Source of the DNA: Borreliella afzelii
GTDB lineage: Bacteria > Spirochaetota > Spirochaetia > Borreliales > Borreliaceae
Assembly (NCBI RefSeq): GCF_014202295.1
Contig: NZ_JACHGM010000001.1
Span: forward strand, 400,020-464,019
Length of the DNA stretch: 64,000 nucleotides
Reading direction: 5' to 3'
Shown here: piece after piece, positions 18,737 through 27,823 of the stretch
Position numbering within the stretch: position 1 is the stretch's first letter
How the letters are laid out: every line of letters begins with the position of its first letter
Position numbers and translations under genes: made by a program
Notes under the pieces: model-generated
Seen by the model: the letters and a program-made list of their open reading frames with translations, nothing else
Told to the model about the DNA's origin: nothing
Databases searched by the model: none

Positions 18737-19036
18737 CTACATTCCAAAAGGAAGAACTCCCATGGTTTTTAATTTTATCTCTTCCTTAACCTTAGAAACA
18801 GCATCATTTAAAGCAGATTTAACCATTTGTTCAAAAGCATCATTATCTAAATCATCAAAAAATTCCTTATTAATTGAAACTTTTTTAACATTAAATTCAC
18901 CATCCATCTCAATAGTAACAATATTGCTACCCGCTTTACCACAAACCGTAATTTTAGACATTTCCTTTTTAATATTGTCAATATTGCTCTTAACACTAGA
19001 CATATTTTTCAAAAAATCTAACGGATTTACTGCCAT
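18737..19036 (-). CDS. ebfC: YbaB/EbfC nucleoid-associated DNA-binding protein
   Basis: The small dimeric DNA-binding protein of the YbaB family is known in B. burgdorferi as EbfC, a nucleoid protein that also binds erp operator DNA. The start is the ATG at 19036 (MAVNPLDFLKNM), with GGAGGAA upstream inside the end of dnaX, giving 99 residues. The family core VTIEMDGEFNVKKVSI is clear. It lies four bases after dnaX, the widely conserved dnaX-ybaB pair. Confidence 0.95.
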   Translation of the reverse strand: MAVNPLDFLKNMSSVKSNIDNIKKEMSKITVCGKAGSNIVTIEMDGEFNVKKVSINKEFFDDLDNDAFEQMVKSALNDAVSKVKEEIKLKTMGVLPFGM

Positions 19037-19040
19037 ATTT

Positions 19041-20741
19041 TTATTCCTCCAGAACTTCACTTGCTCCAAAAATATTTTTTACAGTTTCTAATTTTTCAAA
19101 ATCCTTTTCAAGGCTTTTGAAATTTTTCTGAAACACAATGCTTAAATTGGGAAATTCTTTATAAAACTCAGACCTTATCTCACCCTTATAATTTTGAAGC
19201 TCATTATATTCAAACTCACTAAACACCTTATAATAAAGAACATTCTCATCAATAACAACTTCTCCTGAATGAACTAAAGTTTGAATATATCTTGAAACAA
19301 TATAAATAAATTTATCTCTTATATCAATAAAATCATTTGCTTTACTTGAATTATCATCCTCAATAAAAATCTCATCAATCTCATCAATCTTATCAATCTT
19401 ATCAATACTATTGGGCTTTAAAAGATTTTCATCAATTTTTGTTGACAAATTTTCATCACAACCGGTCTCCTCTTTTTCTAAAGATTTGATTTTGGGAAAT
19501 TCATATTCTAAATTGAGTTTTGTTGGAATAAAAGCTAAATCATCTTCACTCTTCTTATTTGCTAAAGCATCAAAATTGCTTGAGTCTAAAGCCATATCTT
19601 CTAACAAATTGTCCTCAATATTTTGAATTTGTTTTATCAAAACATGATTTGGAATATAGTTTTTAAGTCTTAAAATTTTAATAAAATTAATCTCAAGCTC
19701 ATATCTTGGATTAATCGAAAATTGCAAATCCCTGTAAGTTTCAAGCAAAACAACAATAATTCTCTCAAGATAATTCAAATCAAACTCAATTAATTTCTTT
19801 CTCAAATCCTCAGATTTAATTCCAATAAACTCAAAATTTTTAATGCCTATCTTTAAAAATAATGCCTCTCGAAAAAATTCAATTGAATCTAACAAAAATT
19901 GCTCATAAGAGACTCCTGCTAAAAATATAGAATCAAGAATACAAATTAACTCTTTTACATCTTCACTAAGAATGCTAACTGACAACTTCTCCAAAAATTC
20001 ATCATTAGTGAAGCCCATCTTAGATCTTATTTGATCTAATTTAATGTCAGAATTAGTAAAAGAAACTACCTGATCAAAAAGAGTGTAAGCATCTCTTACG
20101 CTACCACTACTTTTATATGCAATCCATTTTAAAGCCTCATCTTCATACTTAATATGATCTTCAAAACAAACCTTCTTAAGCATATTATAAATCTTTTCTA
20201 ACGACAAAAGTTTAAAACTAAAATGCTGACATCTGCTTTTTATTGTCTCTGGAAGCTTATGTGACTCTGTAGTAGCAAAAATAAAAACAATATAATTTGG
20301 GGGCTCTTCAATTGTCTTTAAAAGAGCATTAAAAGCAGAATTGGAAAGCATATGAACTTCGTCAATAATATATATTCTATATTTGGAAATTGCAGGAGGA
20401 AACATTATTTCTTCTTTAATTTGTCTAATATCCTGAACCGAAGTATTTGAAGCACCATCAATTTCAATAACATCAAGACTGCTATCACTCTCAATAGATT
20501 TACAATTGCTACACTCCCCACAAGGCATAACTGTCGGACCATTCTTACAATTTAAGCATCTCGCAAAAGCTCTGGCTGATGAAGTCTTTCCAACACCTCT
20601 TGGACCTGAAAAAATATAAGCATTTGCTATTTTATTTTTCTCTATAGAATGCTTTAGGGTTTCAACAACAAAATCCTGCCCTTCAAGAGAGTTGAAATCT
20701 CTGGGACGTTTTTTAAGAGCAGTACCTCTTGAAGATGCCAT
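19041..20741 (-). CDS. dnaX: DNA polymerase III subunits gamma/tau (clamp loader)
   Basis: DnaX loads the beta clamp. The start is the ATG at 20741 (MASSRGTALKKRPRDF), after GGAGG, giving 566 residues. An in-frame TTG six codons earlier overlaps the ribosome binding site. Walker A GPRGVGKT is at 46-53, the zinc-binding Cys lie between 62 and 80, Walker B DEVH is at 127-130, and the sensor TIKSRCQHF is near 170. A low-complexity Ile-Asp-Lys/Glu linker lies before the C-terminal domain. Its partners holA and dnaN are also in the window. Confidence 0.97.
   Translation of the reverse strand: MASSRGTALKKRPRDFNSLEGQDFVVETLKHSIEKNKIANAYIFSGPRGVGKTSSARAFARCLNCKNGPTVMPCGECSNCKSIESDSSLDVIEIDGASNTSVQDIRQIKEEIMFPPAISKYRIYIIDEVHMLSNSAFNALLKTIEEPPNYIVFIFATTESHKLPETIKSRCQHFSFKLLSLEKIYNMLKKVCFEDHIKYEDEALKWIAYKSSGSVRDAYTLFDQVVSFTNSDIKLDQIRSKMGFTNDEFLEKLSVSILSEDVKELICILDSIFLAGVSYEQFLLDSIEFFREALFLKIGIKNFEFIGIKSEDLRKKLIEFDLNYLERIIVVLLETYRDLQFSINPRYELEINFIKILRLKNYIPNHVLIKQIQNIEDNLLEDMALDSSNFDALANKKSEDDLAFIPTKLNLEYEFPKIKSLEKEETGCDENLSTKIDENLLKPNSIDKIDKIDEIDEIFIEDDNSSKANDFIDIRDKFIYIVSRYIQTLVHSGEVVIDENVLYYKVFSEFEYNELQNYKGEIRSEFYKEFPNLSIVFQKNFKSLEKDFEKLETVKNIFGASEVLEE
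19369..19404 (-). repeat. Four tandem 9-bp repeats in the dnaX linker
   Basis: Four head-to-tail 9-mers (two ATCTCATCA, two ATCTTATCA on the top strand) encode alternating Ile-Asp-Lys/Glu triplets in the DnaX linker. Being a multiple of three, copy number could change by slippage without breaking the frame. Confidence 0.85.
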
Positions 20742-20974
20742 CAACTTTTTACCTCCCAATGCCTTAATAAGTAAAATGCTATAAATATATACTATACAAC
20801 ATATTTATATCTCAAAACTATTACTTTAAAAAAAGTACCAAAGAATTTTATAAAGCATAAAAAATATCTAACAAAAAAAGCTTCCTAATAAAATATAACA
20901 AGGTTGAAAGTTTTAAAAAGATAAATCCATATCTTAACATAAAGTAAAGCATTGCATTTTGGCTCAAAATTAAA

Positions 20975-21068
20975 CCTAAGACTTGCGTACTCACCAAAAA
21001 AATCGCCTACCGCTGCTACCTTCCAGTCCTGACGGGGTTTGGCAACACTTGATAGTACGGGTCCTAGG
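20975..21068 (-). ncRNA. ffs: Signal recognition particle RNA (4.5S type)
   Basis: The conserved SRP apical domain is visible on the minus strand: GTCAGGACTGGAAGGTAGCA followed by GCGG. The ends pair: CCTAGGAC at the 5' end with GTCTTAGG at the 3' end, then CGTACT with AGTACG. This defines a 94-nt hairpin without an Alu domain. It would bind Ffh for cotranslational membrane targeting. It sits four bases from a tRNA-Ser gene, so processing from a shared transcript is likely. Confidence 0.92.
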
Positions 21069-21071
21069 AAT

Positions 21072-21158
21072 CGGAGAGAATGGGATTCGAACCCATGATA
21101 CATTTTACCGTATACACGCTTTCCAAGCGTGCGCCTTAAGCCACTCGGCCATCTCTCC
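21072..21158 (-). tRNA. tRNA-Ser (anticodon GGA)
   Basis: This is an 87-nt class II tRNA with a long variable arm. The acceptor GGAGAGA pairs with TCTCTCC, the anticodon loop CTTGGAAAG carries GGA, and the T-loop is GTTCGAATC. It decodes UCC/UCU. It lies between tRNA-Arg and the SRP RNA. Confidence 0.95.
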
Positions 21159-21173
21159 AAATCAATATAATTC

Positions 21174-21247
21174 CGTGTCCAAGAGGACTTGAACCTCCGA
21201 CCTTAAGAATCGCAATCTAACGCTCTATCCAACTGAGCTATGGACAC
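21174..21247 (-). tRNA. tRNA-Arg (anticodon GCG)
   Basis: The 74-nt tRNA has acceptor GTGTCCA/TGGACAC, D-arm TAGCTCAGTTGGATAGAGC, anticodon loop TTGCGAT and T-loop GGTTCAAGTCC. The anticodon reads GCG, decoding CGC/CGU without inosine; most bacteria use ACG edited to ICG here. It lies 15 bases upstream of tRNA-Ser(GGA). Confidence 0.92.
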
Positions 21248-21321
21248 AAATAATTAATTTTTATTGTAATAAAAATTACTATTTATTACAATAAAAACAT
21301 TCAATGGAAAATGGAGAAGTT

Positions 21322-22029
21322 GTGAAAACTAAAATAATCATTTTTCTTTTAATATTATCTATATTATCATGCTCTAAATCAGTCTCAAATGAAGTTAATT
21401 CTGAATTCATAATTAAAACTAAAAATATCAAAGCAAAAGAAATACTAAAAAACAAGAATATTCTCCACATAGATGCAAAAATTCCTTTTATGAAAAATGC
21501 AAACTTTGAATTTGAAAATTTTATAAAAAAATGGAAAAAAGACATCGAAAATAAAATATCAAAACCCGAAAATACAAACAATGAATATTTTTATTTTTCC
21601 AGCTTTACAATATTTAAAAATGAAAATATTGGAATTACATCCATTTTATATAAAGAATCCTTAAAAGAAAATGAATCTAACACTTTTTTAAAATATTACT
21701 CTTTAAACCTAAAAGGAAACAAAAAAATAGAAATTTCAGAAATAATATCAAAAGATCAACTAGACTCTCTAATAAACGTATTAAAAGAACAGGTAAAAAG
21801 TAAGATTATAGATTTTAACGTCAAAGATAAATACAATCTAAACGAATTGGAAAAAAAATTCACAACAATCTTTCCAAGATATAAATATTACTTTAAAAAT
21901 AACCAAATTATAATTTTTTACAGTCCATTCTTAATTGATTGTAATGAATGCGATAAAATTGAATTTCAATTCCCTTTGCACGAAAACACAGAAAATGGAT
22001 ATCGGCCCAATAAAACCCCGCGCTCTTAA
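21322..22029 (+). CDS. Putative lipoprotein with a DUF4163/DUF3298-like body
   Basis: The start is set at GTG 21322, with GGAG five bases upstream. It directly begins a lipoprotein signal (MKTKIIIFLLILSILS-Cys17). An ATG six codons earlier (21304) is the alternative. The body (235 residues in all) has the DUF4163 then DUF3298 pattern seen in RsiV-like extracytoplasmic proteins: a strand-rich start, FSSFTIFKNENIGITSILY, then ISEIISKDQLDSLINVLKEQ and NNQIIIFYSPF. That match is by eye. It lies on the plus strand inside a cluster of minus-strand RNA genes. Confidence 0.7.
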   Translation: MKTKIIIFLLILSILSCSKSVSNEVNSEFIIKTKNIKAKEILKNKNILHIDAKIPFMKNANFEFENFIKKWKKDIENKISKPENTNNEYFYFSSFTIFKNENIGITSILYKESLKENESNTFLKYYSLNLKGNKKIEISEIISKDQLDSLINVLKEQVKSKIIDFNVKDKYNLNELEKKFTTIFPRYKYYFKNNQIIIFYSPFLIDCNECDKIEFQFPLHENTENGYRPNKTPRS

Positions 22030-22057
22030 TCTTATGCTTAAATCAAATAAACAATTA

Positions 22058-22144
22058 CGGAGAGGGTGAGATTCGAACTCACGGTAGGCTTACACCTACA
22101 ACGGTTTTCAAGACCGTAGCATTAAACCACTCTGCCACCTCTCC
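22058..22144 (-). tRNA. tRNA-Ser (anticodon TGA)
   Basis: This is an 87-nt class II tRNA. The acceptor is GGAGAGG/CCTCTCC, the anticodon loop CTTGAAA carries TGA, and there is a long variable arm (GTAGGTGTAAGCCTAC) and T-loop GTTCGAATC. It decodes UCA and other UCN codons. Confidence 0.95.
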
Positions 22145-22200
22145 AGAGTTAAAACAAATTTTAATAAATAAAATACGCACTGTCAAGATTTAAATAATTA

Positions 22201-22290
22201 CGGAGAGAATGGGATTCGAACCCATGGTCCCCTTTTTAAAAGGACAACTTCTTAGCAGGAAGCCCCATTCGGCCACTCTGGCATCTCTCC
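22201..22290 (-). tRNA. tRNA-Ser (anticodon GCT)
   Basis: This is a 90-nt class II tRNA. The acceptor is GGAGAGA/TCTCTCC, the anticodon loop CTGCTAA carries GCT, and there is a long variable arm and GTTCGAATC. It decodes AGC/AGU. It lies 56 bases from tRNA-Ser(TGA). Confidence 0.95.
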
Positions 22291-22354
22291 TACAGTATTA
22301 ATACATATTATCTTATAGAGATATTATTATTGTCAACTAAATAAATTATAAATA

Positions 22355-23665
22355 TTAGTAATTTATTCTAAACTCTTTGTAAGCTTCTATCAAGTTTTGA
22401 AAATCTCTAATAGAAATGTCAACTTCAGAACAAATCAATTCTTCATGCAAGAGCTCTTGAATCATTTTTTCCTCATTATTGCTGAATTTTAACTCAATAC
22501 ACTCATCTTTAATTCTCCAAATATATGTATTTACTCTTATATTGTGATCAAAAACAAAAATAGGATCTCTCAAATTTAAAGAATTATCAATAAAAAATAA
22601 ATACTCCAAATACCAATTGGTTCTTAAAGAGACTGCAAATTCTTCAAGCAGATTTTCAATCAACATATCCTCGCTAGACTCAAGTAATTTTAAAAATTTT
22701 AAATAAGGCTCTGGATTAAGCTCACAAAGTTTTTTCATATAAAAATAGGCATCCTCAAGATCACGATTTCTAAGAAAAAATAAGGTTGCATAAAAATACA
22801 CCAAATCTAGGTTAGAATAATCATTAATAATTCTCTCAATAGCCTTTTTGGGAGAAAATTTTAAAAGCTCAATTGTTGCAATGTGCATATTATAAATTGT
22901 ATAAATATTTGAAAAATTCAAAATGGCTTTAACGTAAGACATTGTGGCTTGAGTCATGTTGCCTATTTTATGAAAAATAGTTGCCCTATTGTGCCAAATA
23001 TACTTAGAATAATGAGAATCAGTTAAAAATTTTTCAGAAAGCCTAATTGCCCTGCTTATTTCCCCAATAGAATAAAAATAATACATTAAATAATTAACAA
23101 CAAGAGCAAGATTGGCATCAAAAAAAATTTTGTCTGCTTTTAAAAAGCTTGCTGTTTCAAGAGATTCGCTATTTTTTAAAATCCAAATATTAAGCTTAAC
23201 TAGAGAATTGTTTTGATCCAAATCTCTAGCCTCGAAAAATAATTTCGAGGCCTTGTCTTTATTCCCTAACATTTCAAATAAGACAGCACTATTGTTTAAA
23301 GCTTGTATAAAATCAGATTTTTGCTCTCTAGCCTTTAAAAAACAGCTTAACGCAAGTTTATATTCTCTTAAATTGAAATAAAAAACACCCAAATTATAAT
23401 TCTCAAAAGGGCCTAGATCATCTTTATTTTTTTCAACTTTCCCATAATCCATAAGCTTAACTAAAAAATTGTATTCACTCAAAATAACAGGATAAGTATT
23501 TAACACATATAAAAGAGCCTTATAATCCTTTTTCTTAAAATAAATAAGTGCTTTAAGTGCAAGAGAATCAAAATTTTCATCAAAAACATCTAAATTATCA
23601 AGAGAATTTTTAAAGTCACCATTTTTATAAAAATTTAAAGCTTTCTCAAAACTAAAGTTATTCAT
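22355..23665 (-). CDS. TPR-repeat protein of unknown function
   Basis: The 436-residue protein has no signal peptide and reads as a chain of tetratricopeptide-like helical pairs. Clear units include FYNLGVFYFNLREYKLALSC near 95, ALNNSAVLFEMLGNKDKASK near 120, and HNRATIFHKIGNMTQATMSY near 230. It is probably a cytoplasmic scaffold. Its start overlaps the end of the LamG/FN3 gene by eight bases, so the two are coupled. A 9-bp inverted repeat (23229-23251) lies inside it. Confidence 0.8.
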   Translation of the reverse strand: MNNFSFEKALNFYKNGDFKNSLDNLDVFDENFDSLALKALIYFKKKDYKALLYVLNTYPVILSEYNFLVKLMDYGKVEKNKDDLGPFENYNLGVFYFNLREYKLALSCFLKAREQKSDFIQALNNSAVLFEMLGNKDKASKLFFEARDLDQNNSLVKLNIWILKNSESLETASFLKADKIFFDANLALVVNYLMYYFYSIGEISRAIRLSEKFLTDSHYSKYIWHNRATIFHKIGNMTQATMSYVKAILNFSNIYTIYNMHIATIELLKFSPKKAIERIINDYSNLDLVYFYATLFFLRNRDLEDAYFYMKKLCELNPEPYLKFLKLLESSEDMLIENLLEEFAVSLRTNWYLEYLFFIDNSLNLRDPIFVFDHNIRVNTYIWRIKDECIELKFSNNEEKMIQELLHEELICSEVDISIRDFQNLIEAYKEFRINY

Positions 23666-25175
23666 ATTTTTTAAAAATCTCCATGGGCCTTACAGAAATT
23701 TCCTTTGAGAAAGAAGTCTTATTAACGCTTTTGTCTAAATTGTAAGCAGCAATACTAATATAATAAAGCCTTCCATCTTCAAGTCCTGTAATCTTGAAAG
23801 AAGTTTGATTTCCAACATCAATAGGAGAAGTTAAAACACCACTGGTTTTTCCATGATAATTGCCAGAAGCAACACCGATATAAATATAATATCCTTCAAC
23901 ACTACTATTAACAACAGGAATCCACTCAATAAAAACTTCTCTAGAGCCTGGAATAACTTTTGTTATCACAGGAGGAAATGGAGCTGCTTCGGGAACATAA
24001 GTGATCGACATACTATAAAGAGAAGGACTGCTTACAGAATCCCCACTAGGATAAAATTCAACTTTTATTTGAATATATTTTGATATCTTTGAATCTGGAA
24101 AATCTTTTTTAGGATCAAAATGAATCCAAGCCCCAGTTAAATTTTTCTTAATATTCCCATAGCTATCTGTATCATAAAATACCTTATTATCTAATCTATA
24201 ATAATAAACAATCTCTGTATCCTTAGGAACATTAGAATCAACATCAAAAGACAATATTTGAGAATAATATTTAGAAAGCTTGATAGGCTCTGTAATAATG
24301 TATCCCATATTCTTTGAAAAAAAAGCATTACTAACTTCTTCAAAGCTTTTATGTATTTCCAAATTCTCAACAGCACCGGTAAAATAAGTTCCTAGGGTAA
24401 AATCAATAAAATTGCCAATACTTAATAAATATCCTGATCCTTCCTTCTTGTCATCTGTTACATACTCTATTGCTTGAGGTTTAGAGTCTATCAAATATTC
24501 AAGTATGCCGTCCCTTTGCCTATATCTTAAAGTATGTAAATGCCATTTCTTTGGAATAAAATCGTCATTACTTTTCATTCTAATTTTGATAGGATTTTTA
24601 TTATCTTTTAAAAATACATTGTTTAAAACCCAAACAAAATTTCCCTCATCACTTTCTAATCTAATAGACTGATCTACCCACAAATTATTAATATTTTTAT
24701 AACCATCCCAACTAAAAATAATTTCTCCTGTAACAGAAGTCGTTCGATACACCCAAAACTTAATAGTAAAATCAGAAACAGTATTACCTGAGAAAAAGAA
24801 TGCTTTTTTTGTTAATGGTTTAAACTTAACAGAATTTTGATTTGAATAAAAAATTAAAGAGCCGTTAGAGACATTACGAAATTCATTTGAAACTCTCAAA
24901 CTTTTTGCACTAACTAAATAGTTTGAAGATGTATCTTTTAATTTATTATCCCTTCCTATTTCTAAGCGTAAATCAATATTATTTAAATCTAAAACAGCTT
25001 TGTATCTATCTAAATAAATACCAAGCAAACCCCTCACATCCCTTTCAAAAGTAATATTGCTAGAATCTTGAATAAATTTAAAATTTTTTTTTGAATCAAG
25101 TATCAACTTTAATTCTTGAGATAAAAGACTAGAAAAGCACAAAAAAAATAGCAAGAGCATTAAAATTAATCTCAT
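23658..25175 (-). CDS. Exported LamG-like and fibronectin type III domain protein
   Basis: The 505-residue product has a signal peptide ending near SSLLSQ. A concanavalin/LamG-like segment follows (about 110-290; FTIKFWVYRTTSVTGEIIFS, WHLHTLRYRQRDGILEYLID). After an unassigned beta region comes a C-terminal FN3 domain (about 400-495; PPVITKVIPGSREVFIEW, YYISIAAYNLD). It is probably periplasmic or at the cell surface, with a binding role. It is coupled to the TPR gene downstream. Confidence 0.8.
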   Translation of the reverse strand: MRLILMLLLFFLCFSSLLSQELKLILDSKKNFKFIQDSSNITFERDVRGLLGIYLDRYKAVLDLNNIDLRLEIGRDNKLKDTSSNYLVSAKSLRVSNEFRNVSNGSLIFYSNQNSVKFKPLTKKAFFFSGNTVSDFTIKFWVYRTTSVTGEIIFSWDGYKNINNLWVDQSIRLESDEGNFVWVLNNVFLKDNKNPIKIRMKSNDDFIPKKWHLHTLRYRQRDGILEYLIDSKPQAIEYVTDDKKEGSGYLLSIGNFIDFTLGTYFTGAVENLEIHKSFEEVSNAFFSKNMGYIITEPIKLSKYYSQILSFDVDSNVPKDTEIVYYYRLDNKVFYDTDSYGNIKKNLTGAWIHFDPKKDFPDSKISKYIQIKVEFYPSGDSVSSPSLYSMSITYVPEAAPFPPVITKVIPGSREVFIEWIPVVNSSVEGYYIYIGVASGNYHGKTSGVLTSPIDVGNQTSFKITGLEDGRLYYISIAAYNLDKSVNKTSFSKEISVRPMEIFKKYE

Positions 25176-25236
25176 TTTTGACCTTTTATTTGTTATTATT
25201 TATATTTTTAAATACCTCAAAACATAAAACAAACTG

Positions 25237-25264
25237 TCTTATGTTACAATATTATATCATAAGA
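25237..25264. promoter_or_regulatory. Short inverted repeat in the uvrC upstream region
   Basis: TCTTATG and CATAAGA form 7-bp arms around a 14-base AT-rich core, about 33-60 bases before the uvrC start and in the gap between divergent genes. It may be an operator or a chance repeat. Confidence 0.25.
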
Positions 25265-25296
25265 TGATTTCTAAAATCTAAAAACTACCTAACAGT

Positions 25297-27093
25297 ATGA
25301 AAGAAAACCTAACAAGTTTATTCGAAAAAGTAATAAAATTACCAACCACAAGCGGTTGCTATAAAATGCTAAATGAAAATAAAAAAATACTCTATATTGG
25401 AAAAGCAAAAAATCTAAGATCAAGAATAAAAAGTTATTTTTTAGAAAAAAAAAGTCACAAAATCAAAATATTAATGAAAAATGTAAAATCAATAGAAGTT
25501 ATTACAACAAACAGCGAATACGAAGCATTGCTTTTAGAATGCAATCTAATCAAAACTCACAAACCTGATTACAATGTAAAATTAAAAGACGGGAAAGGTT
25601 ATCCCATGGTAAGGATAACTCATGAAAAATATCCAAGGATTTTCAAAACTAGAAAAATAATTAACGACCAAAGCGAATATTTTGGACCATTTACCAATGT
25701 GAAAAAATTAGACCAAGTACTAGATTTTATTAACAAAACATTTAAGATTAGAAAATGTAAAAAAAAATCCAATACTCCTTGTCTATATTACCATATGGGA
25801 CAGTGCCTTGGAGTATGCTTTAAAGAAAACCTTGAAAAAGAATATCAAGAAGAACTAGATAAAGCAAAATCCATACTAAACGGAAATATATCCGAAATAT
25901 TAAGCCAAATTGACATTAAATTAAAACTTGCCGTACAAAAAGAAGATTTTGAAAACGCCATTAAATTAAAAGAAATTAAAAGTTCTTTAATAGAGATTAA
26001 TCAAATCCAAATCGTTACAAAAACCAATAATTTAAACACAGACTATGTATATGTTCATCCAGGAGAAAATGTAAATACAATAATAGTATTAAAATATAGA
26101 AATGGAAAATTAGTTGAAAGAGATGCAAACTTTGATGAGAGCATATGCAAAAAAAATGAGTTGATTTTACAATTTTTAATTCAATACTACACATCTATTA
26201 ATATGATAGTACCCGACAAAATTCATATCTTTCTCAAAGATATCGACACTAAAAATGCTGAAAAGCTAATAAATGAGATTAAAAATACAAAAACAGAAAT
26301 TATTTACAAAGAAACAGAAGAAATTTTAAAAATAATGGAAATGGCCATATCTAATGCTGAATTATCTTTAAGAGAATATGAAAATAAAAACAACAAAGCG
26401 CTTGAGAGTTTGAAAATTTTTTTAGAAATGGATAAACTTCCCAAAATAATTGAGGGGTTTGACATTGCCCATCTTAAAGGTCAAGAAACGGTAGCCTCTA
26501 TGGTTACTTTTAAAATGGGAATACCCTTTAAAGAGAACTACAAGCTTTACAAGCTAAACTCACTATTAAAAGGAGAAATTGACGACGTTAAAGCAATAAA
26601 AGAAGTAATCTTAAGAAGATATTCAGAAATAATCAATAAAAATTTAGAACTACCAAATTTAATTTTAATTGATGGGGGGAAAGGACAATTAAATGCTGCT
26701 TTTTCTATCTTAAAAGGCTTAAAAATAGAAAACAAAGTCAAAGTCTGTTCGCTGGCAAAAAAACACGAAACAATATTCTTGACAACCAACAAAAAAGGAA
26801 TAAATCTACCTCAAGGACATCCTGCTCTCAGGATACTGCAAAATGTAAGAGATGAAGCACACAGAAAAGCTAACGGATTTAACAAAAAAAGAAGAGAAAA
26901 AATAACCCTATTGTATACAAAAATAAATGGAATTGGAGAAAAAACAGCCCAAAAAATATTAAAATCAATTGGAACCTATAAAGATATATTACCTTTAAGT
27001 GAAAATGAAATTTCAGAAAAAATCAAAGTAAATATTCGGCTTGCAAAAAGAATAAAAGAATTTGCAATAAAAGAAACCTCAATAAAAACATAA
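25297..27093 (+). CDS. uvrC: Excinuclease ABC subunit C
   Basis: UvrC makes both incisions in nucleotide-excision repair. The 598 residues show the GIY-YIG nuclease ([20 protein letters not shown], 21-40), a Cys cluster (GQCLGVC near 170), a UVR motif near 210, the RNase H-like C-terminal nuclease ([31 protein letters not shown]), and a final helix-hairpin-helix ([13 protein letters not shown]). No strong ribosome binding site is seen. It is read against replication and its coding strand is A-rich. Confidence 0.97.
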   Translation: MKENLTSLFEKVIKLPTTSGCYKMLNENKKILYIGKAKNLRSRIKSYFLEKKSHKIKILMKNVKSIEVITTNSEYEALLLECNLIKTHKPDYNVKLKDGKGYPMVRITHEKYPRIFKTRKIINDQSEYFGPFTNVKKLDQVLDFINKTFKIRKCKKKSNTPCLYYHMGQCLGVCFKENLEKEYQEELDKAKSILNGNISEILSQIDIKLKLAVQKEDFENAIKLKEIKSSLIEINQIQIVTKTNNLNTDYVYVHPGENVNTIIVLKYRNGKLVERDANFDESICKKNELILQFLIQYYTSINMIVPDKIHIFLKDIDTKNAEKLINEIKNTKTEIIYKETEEILKIMEMAISNAELSLREYENKNNKALESLKIFLEMDKLPKIIEGFDIAHLKGQETVASMVTFKMGIPFKENYKLYKLNSLLKGEIDDVKAIKEVILRRYSEIINKNLELPNLILIDGGKGQLNAAFSILKGLKIENKVKVCSLAKKHETIFLTTNKKGINLPQGHPALRILQNVRDEAHRKANGFNKKRREKITLLYTKINGIGEKTAQKILKSIGTYKDILPLSENEISEKIKVNIRLAKRIKEFAIKETSIKT

Positions 27094-27181
27094 TCACGAC
27101 AAATAAATTTTAAATTCAATTGAAATTTTATATAACTTCTAAATTAACGATAAGATTACAAAATTTTAAACTGGATTATTA

Positions 27182-27820
27182 TTAATTTATATTTTTTAAA
27201 ATATAAACACTATTTGAAATTCCAGGCGATAAAACTAAAAAAAGATCATTAATAAGCTTGTTTCTAACTTGAATATTTGAAACATCCCCCAAAAGTTCTA
27301 TTTTATATCCTTTAGAAGAATTCTTGACTACTTTAAAAAAATGAACAACCTCGGTGTAATCACAATTGCTCAACTCTCCAATAACTTTATTTATTAAATT
27401 ATCAAATATTTTTTTACGCTCTTTTTTTTCTAAATTTTTAATCTTTGAAGATCTTCCTTCAATTTTATTTAATTTAGCAAAAAATTTTTCTATCCCGTTT
27501 TGAAAGTTAATATTTTTAATAATAACTTTAAATTCAAAGCCCTTAGAAATATTTTTTTTATCTACTATTTCATATCTTAGATTATTAAAAAACAAAGGAT
27601 AAAAAATAAAATCGTCTTTTGCTTGAGATTTTAACCCAAAAATCTTTGCTCTTAGATCATCATCACTTGGAATATTTAAATGGTCAAAAAATATTTCAGG
27701 ACTACTTTGAAAATTTTTAATAGAATCAAGAAACTCTATTAAAACAATTTCCGCTAATCTAGATTCAGACCTACAAGATAAAAAACAAAACAATACAATC
27801 CAACTTAATTTTTGCCTCAT
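27182..27820 (-). CDS. Hypothetical lipoprotein
   Basis: The 212 residues begin with a signal peptide ending FLS-Cys16, a good lipobox. The remainder is alpha/beta with many Lys and Phe and no recognised domain. It begins four bases after holA, so it is cotranscribed with that gene. No function can be inferred from this link alone. Confidence 0.72.
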   Translation of the reverse strand: MRQKLSWIVLFCFLSCRSESRLAEIVLIEFLDSIKNFQSSPEIFFDHLNIPSDDDLRAKIFGLKSQAKDDFIFYPLFFNNLRYEIVDKKNISKGFEFKVIIKNINFQNGIEKFFAKLNKIEGRSSKIKNLEKKERKKIFDNLINKVIGELSNCDYTEVVHFFKVVKNSSKGYKIELLGDVSNIQVRNKLINDLFLVLSPGISNSVYILKNIN

Positions 27821-27823
27821 ACA

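Noticed and set aside
20885..21192. Open frames of 91 and 69 codons on both strands
   Set aside because: They overlap the SRP RNA and tRNA-Ser, which have clear structure and explain the sequence.
23229..23251. 9-bp inverted repeat inside the TPR gene
   Set aside because: It is short enough to arise by chance in coding DNA; noted in the gene entry only.
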